Below are positions 7,141 to 15,178 of a stretch of DNA of 17,465 nucleotides, piece after piece. The notes below the pieces were generated by a model. The model was not told the origin of the DNA. It was given only the letters and a program-made list of their open reading frames with translations, and made no database searches. Source of the stretch: Nitrospinaceae bacterium (GTDB lineage Bacteria > Nitrospinota > Nitrospinia > Nitrospinales > VA-1); NCBI GenBank assembly GCA_029937635.1, contig JAPYPM010000016.1, positions 1 through 17,465 on the forward strand, read 5' to 3'. The translations under genes and the position numbers were made by a program. Position 1 is the first letter of the stretch, and each line of letters starts with the position of its first letter.

Positions 7141-8013
7141 TCACCCTTTTGTATTAAAAAACCTTTGAAATTGCGTTCGATGGTAAACCATAGTTAAAAT
7201 AAATTGAAAAAATAAAAAACATACTAACGGAAACAAACAACTTTCCACTACCCCAAACAATGACATTAGCACCAAAAGAAATAATGGTAAATCAACTCCA
7301 TTCCAACTCCAGGCAACCATCAATGGACGGATTTTATTTTGGTATTTTTTTCTCTCAGTAGGCGATAACAGGGAATCCTTAGAATTTTTATTCCCATTAT
7401 CTAAAAATTTATCGAGCCTTATAAAACGTCCACCAAAGACAAAACTCTGAAGCTGCAAATAGTAAAAATACACCTTCCAAAGAGTTGAATTATTTCGGGA
7501 TATTTTTGAATGTGTATCTAATATTTCTTTAATACTTCCATCATACCCCTTTTGAATCATTGTTATCATTGTTAGCTTACAATAATCATAGGCTATGCCT
7601 CTAAGAATAGTAATTAAACCAAAAGCGACCAATGTTTTATACTCCTGGTGAAAGCCAATCACAACTCCAGTAAGAACTGCCAAGTAAATAATATAACCCG
7701 CAATACCATCGAGAAGTCGACCCAAATCACTAGAACATTCTTTGGCTCGTGCCAGCTGGCCATCGACGCAGTCTAAAATCAATACAACTTCTAGTAAAAT
7801 ACCAGCAAAAATAAATGCCTGTACCGTGCCGAGACTAAAAATATACGCTGAAACTAGTCCGACACAAATCGACACATAAGTTACTTGATTTGGAGTAATC
7901 CAAGTATTTTTTATAATTTGTACAATAGTTGCTGCTATAGGATTGTGGAGGTAGCGGTTAACTGGTTCTATTATTTCATTAACAGGTAAAACTTGGTCTA
8001 TCGATACATTCAT
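7141..8013 (-). CDS. CDP-alcohol phosphotransferase family membrane enzyme (possible sphingolipid headgroup transferase)
   Basis: A 290-residue multi-pass membrane protein of the CDP-alcohol phosphatidyltransferase family, which moves a phospho-alcohol from a CDP-linked donor onto an acceptor alcohol. The family entry motif TPNQVT (40-45) precedes the first membrane helices. The active-site motif begins D81-x2-D84-G-x2-A88-R89 and continues G98-x3-D102-x3, but the fourth motif aspartate, usually taken as the catalytic base, is Gly106 (codon GGT). The enzyme may therefore work differently or be impaired. A long polar loop (about 165-230) separates the core from C-terminal helices. It begins 3 nt after CerR, which suggests the acceptor may be ceramide, giving a phosphoceramide such as phosphoinositol- or phosphoethanolamine-ceramide. 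The donor and acceptor are inference from position only. Confidence 0.85.
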   Translation of the reverse strand: MNVSIDQVLPVNEIIEPVNRYLHNPIAATIVQIIKNTWITPNQVTYVSICVGLVSAYIFSLGTVQAFIFAGILLEVVLILDCVDGQLARAKECSSDLGRLLDGIAGYIIYLAVLTGVVIGFHQEYKTLVAFGLITILRGIAYDYCKLTMITMIQKGYDGSIKEILDTHSKISRNNSTLWKVYFYYLQLQSFVFGGRFIRLDKFLDNGNKNSKDSLLSPTERKKYQNKIRPLMVAWSWNGVDLPLFLLVLMSLFGVVESCLFPLVCFLFFQFILTMVYHRTQFQRFFNTKG

Positions 8014-8016
8014 TTT

Positions 8017-9024
8017 TTATAACCAGTTATTGGTCTTACCCCAGTCAATAGTCTCTTGTAAACCTTTTGCTAAATCATTTTGAGGTTTAAACATATGCGA
8101 TTCAAAAAATTCTTTTGGGGATGCAATCCATGATGTTTGGCAAATATCAATCATTCTTTGTCTATCGAAAAGAGGTGGTTTGGACCCAAACCAAGCTAGA
8201 GTTTCAAAAAAATAGGAAAATAAAGGAAGTAGCGCCTCTGGAATAACTAGTTTTTTAGCACGCACATTAAGAATTTTCATTGCAGAATTAGAGATATCAC
8301 TCCAAAGATAATGTTCTCCATCCGTAATATAATAGATTTTTTCCTTTTGAGGATATAAAACTACCGCTTGAGCCATAGCTCTAACTAAATCCGCGATATA
8401 AACTAATGATAGTTCACGTCTACTGGTTCCTATTTTAATATTCCAACCTTTACTTAGCGCTTTCAGATAAACGAAAAAATTTTTCTCTCGAGGACCATAA
8501 ACTACTGGTGGACGAATAATTACAATCGGGAGTGACGATGCATATTTCAGAGCAATTTGTTCTCCCGCAAGCTTAGATTCTCCGTAATATGTTACAGGGT
8601 TACATGAGTTTTTTTCTTGAGCTGGTTCTCCATTAATACTAGGTCCTGCTGCTGCCAAACTACTTAAATGAACGATTGCCTTTAAGTTAGCCCCAATTGA
8701 AACACATCTTTCATAAAGAATTTCGCAGGAGTCCACATTGCCACTAAAATAGTCATCTCTAGTTTTAGCTTTTGTCAAACCAGCGCAGTGAAAAAGATAA
8801 TCCGCTTTCTGAAGACAATTGATAGGAGAGTTGTTCAAGAGATCAACCGTATGAACCTTCACTTGATCTGATTTATTCAACCACCTTCGATCACTAGTTT
8901 CACGAACTAACGCGTGAACAATACAACCATGCTCAATCAGGTAATCAACTAAATGACTTCCAATAAAACCCGTGGCACCAGTAACAACAGCAATGGCATT
9001 TTTAAGAGAGGATGTTCCGTTCAT
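8017..9024 (-). CDS. cerR: NAD-dependent epimerase/dehydratase-family reductase, probable ceramide reductase CerR
   Basis: An extended short-chain dehydrogenase of about 335 residues. The Rossmann nucleotide-binding motif GATGFIGSHL is at residues 16-25 and the catalytic triad is visible as Ser121/122 in HLSSLAAAGP and Tyr147-GES-Lys151. The C-terminal half is the usual substrate domain. In Caulobacter-type sphingolipid clusters a member of this family, CerR, reduces the 3-keto group of oxidised ceramide; position between the bCerS-like and phosphotransferase genes is the basis for the same call here. By sequence alone it could be another sugar or steroid epimerase/dehydrogenase. The start is uncertain: ATG 9024 (chosen, 23-nt overlap with the previous gene) or GTG 9054 (53-nt overlap). 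Neither has a clear ribosome-binding site, which fits translational coupling. The next gene starts 3 nt after its stop. Confidence 0.8.
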   Translation of the reverse strand: MNGTSSLKNAIAVVTGATGFIGSHLVDYLIEHGCIVHALVRETSDRRWLNKSDQVKVHTVDLLNNSPINCLQKADYLFHCAGLTKAKTRDDYFSGNVDSCEILYERCVSIGANLKAIVHLSSLAAAGPSINGEPAQEKNSCNPVTYYGESKLAGEQIALKYASSLPIVIIRPPVVYGPREKNFFVYLKALSKGWNIKIGTSRRELSLVYIADLVRAMAQAVVLYPQKEKIYYITDGEHYLWSDISNSAMKILNVRAKKLVIPEALLPLFSYFFETLAWFGSKPPLFDRQRMIDICQTSWIASPKEFFESHMFKPQNDLAKGLQETIDWGKTNNWL

Positions 9025-10123
9025 AAATTCGGTGTCTTTTATAAATAGTTCCACCTAAACGGTAGATTGAGTCAAGCATGCCTTTATTATCTTCGAGTAC
9101 CCACGACATATCACACCATTTGATTTTTTTTTCTACAAATATTTTTAAGGTTTCGCAATAGAGTGCTGCGTCAATTCCCAAGCGTCGATATGTTGGCATT
9201 ACCCCTAAAGCTACGACGCGGAACAATTTTATTTTATTTTTATTCAAATAAAAACTTGCCCAACCAAATGGGAAAACTCTACCATTCATTTTTTTTAAAA
9301 CCGGATTAATGTCTGGCAGAGTAAGAGAAAATCCAACTGGCTCACCATTAATCTCTGCAATAAAGCAATATTCTGGGCGAATAAAATTTTTCATTTCATT
9401 TGCAGAATAGATAAATTCTTCTTTAGACATTGGAATAAAACCCCAATTATTAGCCCATGATTCATTATAAATAGACCAAATAGTCTCTATTTCCTCGTTA
9501 AAATTATTTAAGCAAAAAGGTCTTATTGAAAATCGATCTCTTTTATTAATACGCCCAATTGCCGATTCGAGATATTCCGGCACCCTAGAGGTAGTCATTC
9601 TTAAAGAAACTAAATCTTTGTATTTAATTAGTCCCCAGTCATCAAAATAACCTGAGTAATAATAAGGATTATATGGGATTCCTATTACCGGTGAAGTATC
9701 GAAACCTTCTATAAGCAAACCGCATTCATGATTAGTCGATAAATTTACAGGACCAATAAGCTTACTAAAATTATTTTCGCGACACCATTGAGCTGCTTTA
9801 TCAAGCAGTAAATTTGAAACTTTCTTATCATTAACTACCTCAAACATTCCAAAAAACCCCACCCGATCAGATAACGTTTCGTTATGAACATGGTTTTCGA
9901 TCAACGCTATTCTTCCTACCACTGAATGTTTATTCGAAGTGACTAAAAATAAATCGACCTGAGAGTATTTTAAAAATGGATTTACTGCAGGATCTAAAAA
10001 TTTTTCACGCTCGCTAATCAAAGGAGGAACCCATAGAGGGAAATTATCATAAACCTTCCATGGCAATCTAATAAATTTTTTTATATCGGTTGAATTTTTT
10101 ACTTGTTGAACACTAAGGGACAT
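9002..10123 (-). CDS. bcerS: GNAT-type acyltransferase (YghO-like), probable bacterial ceramide synthase
   Basis: A 373-residue protein of the YghO-like, acyl-CoA N-acyltransferase (GNAT-fold) family. Characteristic segments are FIRLPWKVYDNFPLWVPPL (17-35), FFGMFEVVND (90-99), GPVNLSTNHECGLLIEGFD (124-142) and NPYYYSGYF (152-160). A C-terminal GNAT core has the acyl-CoA pyrophosphate-loop pattern VALGVMPTYRRLGIDAALY (about 305-323). No membrane helix is seen. In bacteria that make sphingolipids, a GNAT-fold protein in the spt region acts as ceramide synthase, N-acylating 3-ketosphinganine; I infer that role because it is overlapped by Spt and the CerR-like reductase. Its ATG shares one base with the Spt stop (TAATG), a coupling junction. 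The acyl donor (CoA or ACP) is not shown. Members of the family also occur outside sphingolipid clusters, so the assignment rests largely on context. Confidence 0.8.
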   Translation of the reverse strand: MSLSVQQVKNSTDIKKFIRLPWKVYDNFPLWVPPLISEREKFLDPAVNPFLKYSQVDLFLVTSNKHSVVGRIALIENHVHNETLSDRVGFFGMFEVVNDKKVSNLLLDKAAQWCRENNFSKLIGPVNLSTNHECGLLIEGFDTSPVIGIPYNPYYYSGYFDDWGLIKYKDLVSLRMTTSRVPEYLESAIGRINKRDRFSIRPFCLNNFNEEIETIWSIYNESWANNWGFIPMSKEEFIYSANEMKNFIRPEYCFIAEINGEPVGFSLTLPDINPVLKKMNGRVFPFGWASFYLNKNKIKLFRVVALGVMPTYRRLGIDAALYCETLKIFVEKKIKWCDMSWVLEDNKGMLDSIYRLGGTIYKRHRIYERNILS

Positions 10124-11415
10124 TACTGGGGCAAGAGACCTATTTTTTTTAAATTCCTCTCAAATGAGATCAAAATTTTATCTAAGTCTTCTTTGGTATG
10201 TGCGGAAGTATAACTGGTTCTAATCATAGCTTTCAATGGCGGGACTACTGGGGATACCGCAACACCAGCAAATATAGCGTCGTCAAATAATAACCTGTTC
10301 ATATATAAAGTAAGCGCTTCATCGCCTATCTGAATAGGAACAATAGGCACAAGGTTATTATTTACCTGAATTCCCAATTCAAAAAAAGCTCTTTTTATAA
10401 AAGCTGTATTTTCATGCAATTGTTTCCTGCGTTTTGAATCATTAGCAAGAATATCTAATCCTTCTAAAACTCCTGCAACAGAAGCAGGAGGTAAAGCCGC
10501 TGTAAAAATAAATGCAGCCGCTTTATGCCTTATGTATTCTGCTATATCTTTTTTTGTAGAAACAAAACCTCCGATTGACCCCAAGCTCTTAGAAAAAGTT
10601 CCCACATAAATATCAACATCTTTTTCGACATCATAATATTCACAGACCCCGCGTCCATTATCGCCTAAAACTCCCATACCATGAGCTTCATCAACCAACA
10701 AACTCGCCCCGTTATTTTTTGCAATCTTAACAATTTCAGGAAGATTAGCGATATCACCACTCATACTGAAAACACTATCAGTAATAATAAGCTTTCCTTT
10801 AGCTTGAGAGTGCTTTTGGAGCAAATGTTCCAAGTGGTCCATGTCATTATGCCGATAACGCACAGTCTTTCCTGGGGCAAGAGCGCAACCTTCATAGATA
10901 CTCGCGTGGTTTTCACGATCGGAAAAGGCAACATCCTGCTTGCCCAAAAGACAAGAAATAGTTCCCTGATTAGCCTGAAAACCAGTTGACATAACAATTG
11001 AATCTTCACGTCCAAGAAAATCAGAAATATTTTTTTCTAAAGTTCGGTGCAGACTCAATGTTCCATTCAGGAAACGGCTTCCGGTACACCCAATTCCAAA
11101 CTTTTCAATAGCATCCACTCCTGCCGCAATAACTCTAGGATCTTTGGCTAAGCTCAGGTAGTTATTACTTGAGATAGTCACTACATCTCTACCATCAATG
11201 ACCACATGGGAACTTCCAGTTTCTTCAATTTCTCGAAAGTAAGGATATATCCCTAAACTCTTAGCTTGAGCCGGAGCTTGATAGTTTGCGCACTTGGAAA
11301 AAATCCCTTTATCATTTTCAGTTGACGTGCGTAAGTGACCACTTTCAAAGTCAAATTGTTCTTTTATCTGAACTATCTTTTTAGCTGATTCTGAGTCTAT
11401 AGTGGTTTTTGGCAT
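10123..11415 (-). CDS. spt: Serine palmitoyltransferase (alpha-oxoamine synthase)
   Basis: A 430-residue PLP-dependent enzyme that condenses L-serine with a long-chain acyl thioester to 3-ketosphinganine, the committed step of sphingolipid synthesis. The PLP lysine is Lys276 in GTFSKSLGSIGGFV; the ring-stacking His is His170 in ENHASIYEGC; Asp242 and His245 lie in VDEAHGMGVLG. SPT-like signatures are GSRFLNGTLSLH (112-123), the RHNDMDHLEHLL block (188-199) and FIFTAALPPAS. These resemble Sphingomonas-type soluble homodimeric SPT more than AONS (BioF) or glycine acetyltransferase (Kbl), and no biotin genes are nearby. The N-terminus is about 50 residues longer than BioF. ATG 11415 is the start; a GGAG is visible but 19 nt away. 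A 135-nt gap separates it from the desaturase gene, and it shares one base with bCerS downstream. Confidence 0.87.
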   Translation of the reverse strand: MPKTTIDSESAKKIVQIKEQFDFESGHLRTSTENDKGIFSKCANYQAPAQAKSLGIYPYFREIEETGSSHVVIDGRDVVTISSNNYLSLAKDPRVIAAGVDAIEKFGIGCTGSRFLNGTLSLHRTLEKNISDFLGREDSIVMSTGFQANQGTISCLLGKQDVAFSDRENHASIYEGCALAPGKTVRYRHNDMDHLEHLLQKHSQAKGKLIITDSVFSMSGDIANLPEIVKIAKNNGASLLVDEAHGMGVLGDNGRGVCEYYDVEKDVDIYVGTFSKSLGSIGGFVSTKKDIAEYIRHKAAAFIFTAALPPASVAGVLEGLDILANDSKRRKQLHENTAFIKRAFFELGIQVNNNLVPIVPIQIGDEALTLYMNRLLFDDAIFAGVAVSPVVPPLKAMIRTSYTSAHTKEDLDKILISFERNLKKIGLLPQ

Positions 11416-11550
11416 AATTTTATTGGTATTAAAACTCCTTTCACAACTAAAAGAAAAATACTATCGAGAAAACAGTTTATCTAGATTCAAGCAAGCAATA
11501 TCATTGTTTTTAAAGAATTTGCAAATAAATAAGTCATGCTAACATTAAAA

Positions 11551-12609
11551 TTAGCATACAAAAAGAACAAAAAGCACTACGTTTCCAGATTCTCTCCAAA
11601 GTCGAGCCAAAGTGGCTATCAAGCCATTAGAGTTAGTCTGAGAATATAGGTTTTTTTTCGAAAACTGCTCTAAAAGTCTTCGGTGAGTTTTCCCAAGAGC
11701 GTGGTATGGCATCTCTGGAATCAAATGATGTGCCGCATGAAACCTCAATCCAACAGGAGCCCATAACACTCCTAAAAAACTATTTGGAATGTTAACGGAA
11801 TCGAGAAGTTGTTCTGAAATATCACGAACCTCACCACCAGAATACCGGTAGCAATGAGCTGCCAATGTTCGTAATGAGTTCATAAAAAAGACCGCCCCAA
11901 AAATAATGAACCAAAGACCAAGGATCTTATAGGAGAAAGCTCCTTTCAATAGCAATGATATAAAAATCAATCCATACAAACACGTAGCTATCTCCTGGGC
12001 TTGCCACATGGCAACAGTGTTTAGCGAAGAACGTGTTCTTTGGTAGTTTAAATCAATTGAGAATGATGAGAATTTTTCCAACACCAAGGACCTTAAATTT
12101 TTATTGCAATACGAAAGCGGTGTCAAAAAAACAAAGCGCACAAAAAAGAAAACAGGAACAAAAAAGGAAGCACTGATAAATAAAATAATTTTGCTTCTTC
12201 CTTGATGTACAAATGGAACATATTCACCGTCGCCCCTGGTACCGTAAAGTTTTATATTATGGTGGTCATTGTGAACCCCTTGATACAAAAAAGAAGGTAT
12301 CATCAATGGAAAGCCACATAAAAAGTTCCACACAACTCGAAATAAATAAAAAGTGTCTTTTCGTAAATGCGTTATTTCGTGAATAAAAATAGCTGCTCTA
12401 TAAAAAGAAAAAATTGAGACAAAAAAGAATATCCACTCAATCGGAGAAAAGAAATCCGCCTTAGAGCAAAAATAAAAAGAATACCAGCCCAATATAATAT
12501 GAAACAAAAAATCAACCCAGTATATAAAAGCATTAGGCACCATCAAGTCTTTAACGATTTGCCTAGCCTCTTTTATAGGGATTTTTTGTTCTTCCTGAAT
12601 AACAGACAT
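11551..12609 (-). CDS. Membrane fatty-acid-desaturase-family enzyme (possible sphingoid/acyl-chain desaturase or hydroxylase)
   Basis: A 352-residue member of the membrane desaturase/hydroxylase family that uses a di-iron centre held by histidine boxes. Boxes are H77-EIT-H81, H113-ND-HH117 and H291-AA-HH295, with a further candidate ligand His252 in LAAHCY. Hydrophobic segments at about 27-48, 57-76, 93-110, 140-165 and 205-245 give the usual four to six membrane crossings. The third box with LIPEMPYHALGKTHRRL after it is of the common bacterial desaturase type. Being between the RND exporter and Spt, it probably acts on the lipid made by this cluster, for example a sphingoid or N-acyl chain, but an ordinary phospholipid desaturase is equally compatible with the sequence. 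ATG 12609 is the start, without a clear ribosome-binding site. Confidence 0.87.
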   Translation of the reverse strand: MSVIQEEQKIPIKEARQIVKDLMVPNAFIYWVDFLFHIILGWYSFYFCSKADFFSPIEWIFFFVSIFSFYRAAIFIHEITHLRKDTFYLFRVVWNFLCGFPLMIPSFLYQGVHNDHHNIKLYGTRGDGEYVPFVHQGRSKIILFISASFFVPVFFFVRFVFLTPLSYCNKNLRSLVLEKFSSFSIDLNYQRTRSSLNTVAMWQAQEIATCLYGLIFISLLLKGAFSYKILGLWFIIFGAVFFMNSLRTLAAHCYRYSGGEVRDISEQLLDSVNIPNSFLGVLWAPVGLRFHAAHHLIPEMPYHALGKTHRRLLEQFSKKNLYSQTNSNGLIATLARLWRESGNVVLFVLFVC

Positions 12610-12739
12610 AAAACCAATCTACTCGTTAATTCACATTATTCACTTTACTAATTAGTAACTCATCAAAAAAAACAAGACGATATTATTTTTTCTGAATATC
12701 GACCTTGATTTAATTTCAGTCTCCAGCATTAGTATCTAC

Positions 12740-15133
12740 TTAATTTTTAAACTGTGTTTTGATTGCCTTGCCAAAGTTTAATTCAAACAATGCGGGTAAC
12801 ATAAACAATGCGCAAATAGTGCACGCTACAATCCCTATCTCGACTATAGTTGCAATAGAATTAACACCAGCATGGTGAGCTATATTAAGACTCGCATATC
12901 CCGCCAAGCTAGTTAACGCTGACAATATAATAGCGCTTCCAGTTTCCTGAACAGACTTAATCGTAGCGCCCATCGAATAATCTAAAATATGATGGCTTAA
13001 GTAAATACAACTCCCAATCATAATACCTACAATTGATGGAAGCATAACGATATTTATAAAGTTAAGCTTGACCTGAAAAAAGGCCATAATCGCTCCTGTA
13101 AAAACTAAACCGGTTAGTAACGGTAGAAAAGTTTTAAGCGCAAGCACCAAGCTCTGGAGGTCAAGAATTAAAATAAGCAAAACAATAACTACGGCTAAAA
13201 TTATTGCTTCAGGTCCTTTTTGTTTTACCCAATCCATAATTTCAGCTGCTAAAAGATTTTCATTCAACACTGAGACTGAAACATTTTTTTCCTCAAGTAT
13301 TTTTTTCATTTCTTCTATTTCTTTAGATAGCTGGTAAACATTTTTCACATTAAAAAAATTTTTATTTGAAGGTGAAAACATGAGCAACAAGAAATCTCCT
13401 TTGGCTGTAAGCTTTTCTCTTAAAATCTCAGGGATTGCGGATTCATCAAATGGCTCGGCAGCAAGCATTTTTTTAAATTTTTCAAACCTAGCACCCCCTA
13501 AAGCAAGTCGTATGATATCCTTTTCTTCATAAAATAAGCGGCGAATCCTTTCAAGAATTTCCTTTTTGGACTCAAATTCAAGTTGACTGAAATTGTTTAA
13601 AGAGTAGTACATCCCTATGGTTGAATCCTCTGCGTTATTTTTCTTAACCTCCTCCAATGCCTGATGGATGGATAAAAGATCTTTTTCTTTCGAAACAAGT
13701 ATGACGGTTGGTGAAAAGGCAAATCCAAAATCGTCTGTTGTTTTCGTTTCATATTCTGCCGCCGGAGAATCGCCTCTTAATTTCTGAAAATCATATTCAA
13801 ATTGGATATGAGGTAAAAGAAAAAGACTTATTATCAAAATCACTAAAAACCCTAATGAAAGAAAATAAGGGGCACCTCCATATAGGTCATAAATTTTGAA
13901 TACAAATAACCTTGCCTTTGGCTTCCCTAACCATGCTACTCGATCATAAAAAATTGTTTGGGCAGGAAACACAAAAATGTATGTGAAGAAAGCACTAATA
14001 ATTCCAATAGTTGCTATTTTCCCAAACTCGGCAAACCCAAGAAAGTCAGAAAAGCTTAATATCGAAAACACGCTTATGGTTGTTAACATCGAAATAACTC
14101 CAGAACGCCCTACCTGAGTTGCTACAATCTCACTTGCTTCAGGAATAGACCTCCCCTTAAGCAACTCCTGCTTAAAACGAATATATAAGTGAATTCCATA
14201 ATCAATACCCAGTCCCATTAAAATTGCTACAAGAAATCCAGACACAATATTAAGGTGGCCAATGACAAGACGAGTAACTGCAAACGTATACGTCATTGAT
14301 AGTAATAATGGGAAAATAATAAGAGGAATGGAAAACCAAGACCGCGTATACATCAATATTATTGCTACTACCAAAAAAGCAGCCAGAAAAACAGAATTTT
14401 CCAGATCACGCTTAATAAATGTATTCTCTTCTAAACGTACTACTAAGGAACCGGTAAGTTTTATTTTTAGGCCAGGAATTTCGTTTTCAAGGCCAGATTC
14501 ATTGATACTCTTCTGAATTCCATCAACGAAAGCCTCAGTGAATGAAGTATCTGTAACCGTCCCTTCGGGCTTTAAAAAAATATAATAATTTCTGTGTTTG
14601 CTTCCCTTATGGAAAGAGCTGATTTCATCAAAAAATTGGTAATCTTCAGAAAGTTTTTGCAGCTTTTTTGGATTAAAAAGCTCGTTCCCTGCTGAAATAC
14701 CAGTCAATTGATCACGAGCATATTGAATACCCTGATTCACAAGCAGTTCGAGTTGAATCAATTCATTTCGAGACAGTATGAGGAGTTGTCTATTATTTAA
14801 AAACTCTTTAGGTATTTGTGAGTCGACATATTGCGTTCCCTTAACTTTTTTAAATCGTTGCGATAATTGGCTTATTACCAATGGAGCTTTATCTTGAGCT
14901 AATCCTTCAAGAACTACTACCAAAGGCCCTGAGCCACCTGTTTTAGAAACAACTTCATTAAATTCTCTAATCAAGGGAAGGTCTTGCGGAAGCAAATTGT
15001 CCATTCGCGAGTCATAAGAAAGACCTGTAGAAACATAAACAGAAAATCCACTCAAAAGAAGTGCACTAGTCAATATCCAGCAAGGATATTTTTGTGTAAT
15101 ATTTTTAAAACACCATCGCAAAATATTTTTCAT
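12740..15133 (-). CDS. RND/MMPL-family lipid exporter (HpnN-like)
   Basis: A 797-residue two-fold repeated transporter of the RND superfamily, MMPL/patched-like branch, whose members carry hydrophobic lipids such as hopanoids across the periplasm. Each half has one membrane helix, a large periplasmic domain (about 40-245 and 440-640) and a bundle of five helices. The first half has the proton-relay motif GLGIDYGIHLYIRF with Asp311. The equivalent second-half stretch is VGIMIGSCIYLSHH, where a methionine (705) replaces the aspartate, so the halves are asymmetric. No hopanoid genes are nearby, and placement ahead of the desaturase and Spt suggests a sphingolipid cargo. I chose ATG 15133 (AGG about 9 nt upstream); a TTG at 15139 adds two residues. 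It begins 45 nt after the YchJ-like gene and ends 130 nt before the desaturase. Confidence 0.88.
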   Translation of the reverse strand: MKNILRWCFKNITQKYPCWILTSALLLSGFSVYVSTGLSYDSRMDNLLPQDLPLIREFNEVVSKTGGSGPLVVVLEGLAQDKAPLVISQLSQRFKKVKGTQYVDSQIPKEFLNNRQLLILSRNELIQLELLVNQGIQYARDQLTGISAGNELFNPKKLQKLSEDYQFFDEISSFHKGSKHRNYYIFLKPEGTVTDTSFTEAFVDGIQKSINESGLENEIPGLKIKLTGSLVVRLEENTFIKRDLENSVFLAAFLVVAIILMYTRSWFSIPLIIFPLLLSMTYTFAVTRLVIGHLNIVSGFLVAILMGLGIDYGIHLYIRFKQELLKGRSIPEASEIVATQVGRSGVISMLTTISVFSILSFSDFLGFAEFGKIATIGIISAFFTYIFVFPAQTIFYDRVAWLGKPKARLFVFKIYDLYGGAPYFLSLGFLVILIISLFLLPHIQFEYDFQKLRGDSPAAEYETKTTDDFGFAFSPTVILVSKEKDLLSIHQALEEVKKNNAEDSTIGMYYSLNNFSQLEFESKKEILERIRRLFYEEKDIIRLALGGARFEKFKKMLAAEPFDESAIPEILREKLTAKGDFLLLMFSPSNKNFFNVKNVYQLSKEIEEMKKILEEKNVSVSVLNENLLAAEIMDWVKQKGPEAIILAVVIVLLILILDLQSLVLALKTFLPLLTGLVFTGAIMAFFQVKLNFINIVMLPSIVGIMIGSCIYLSHHILDYSMGATIKSVQETGSAIILSALTSLAGYASLNIAHHAGVNSIATIVEIGIVACTICALFMLPALFELNFGKAIKTQFKN

Positions 15134-15178
15134 AGACAAAACCTGTGATGTATATATTTTTTAAAAAGAATCAAAAAG

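Noticed and set aside
10681..11015. Open frames inside spt on both strands (10681-10989 plus, 10761-11015 minus)
   Set aside because: Both are out of frame with a strongly conserved enzyme, give low-complexity translations and have no start signals.
10123..11415. Calling the PLP enzyme BioF (8-amino-7-oxononanoate synthase) or Kbl
   Set aside because: The HASIYEGC, RHND and FIFTAALPPAS signatures and the longer N-terminus fit SPT, no biotin or threonine-degradation genes are near, and the neighbours match a ceramide pathway.
11416..11550. Missing acyl carrier protein gene between the desaturase and spt
   Set aside because: I looked for a small ACP with a DSL phosphopantetheine motif in the gaps at 11416-11550 and 12610-12739 and saw no such frame.
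12740..15133. Naming the RND protein HpnN, a hopanoid transporter
   Set aside because: The fold matches, but no squalene-hopene cyclase or other hpn gene is in the window, so a hopanoid cargo is not supported; the sphingolipid cluster is the better context.
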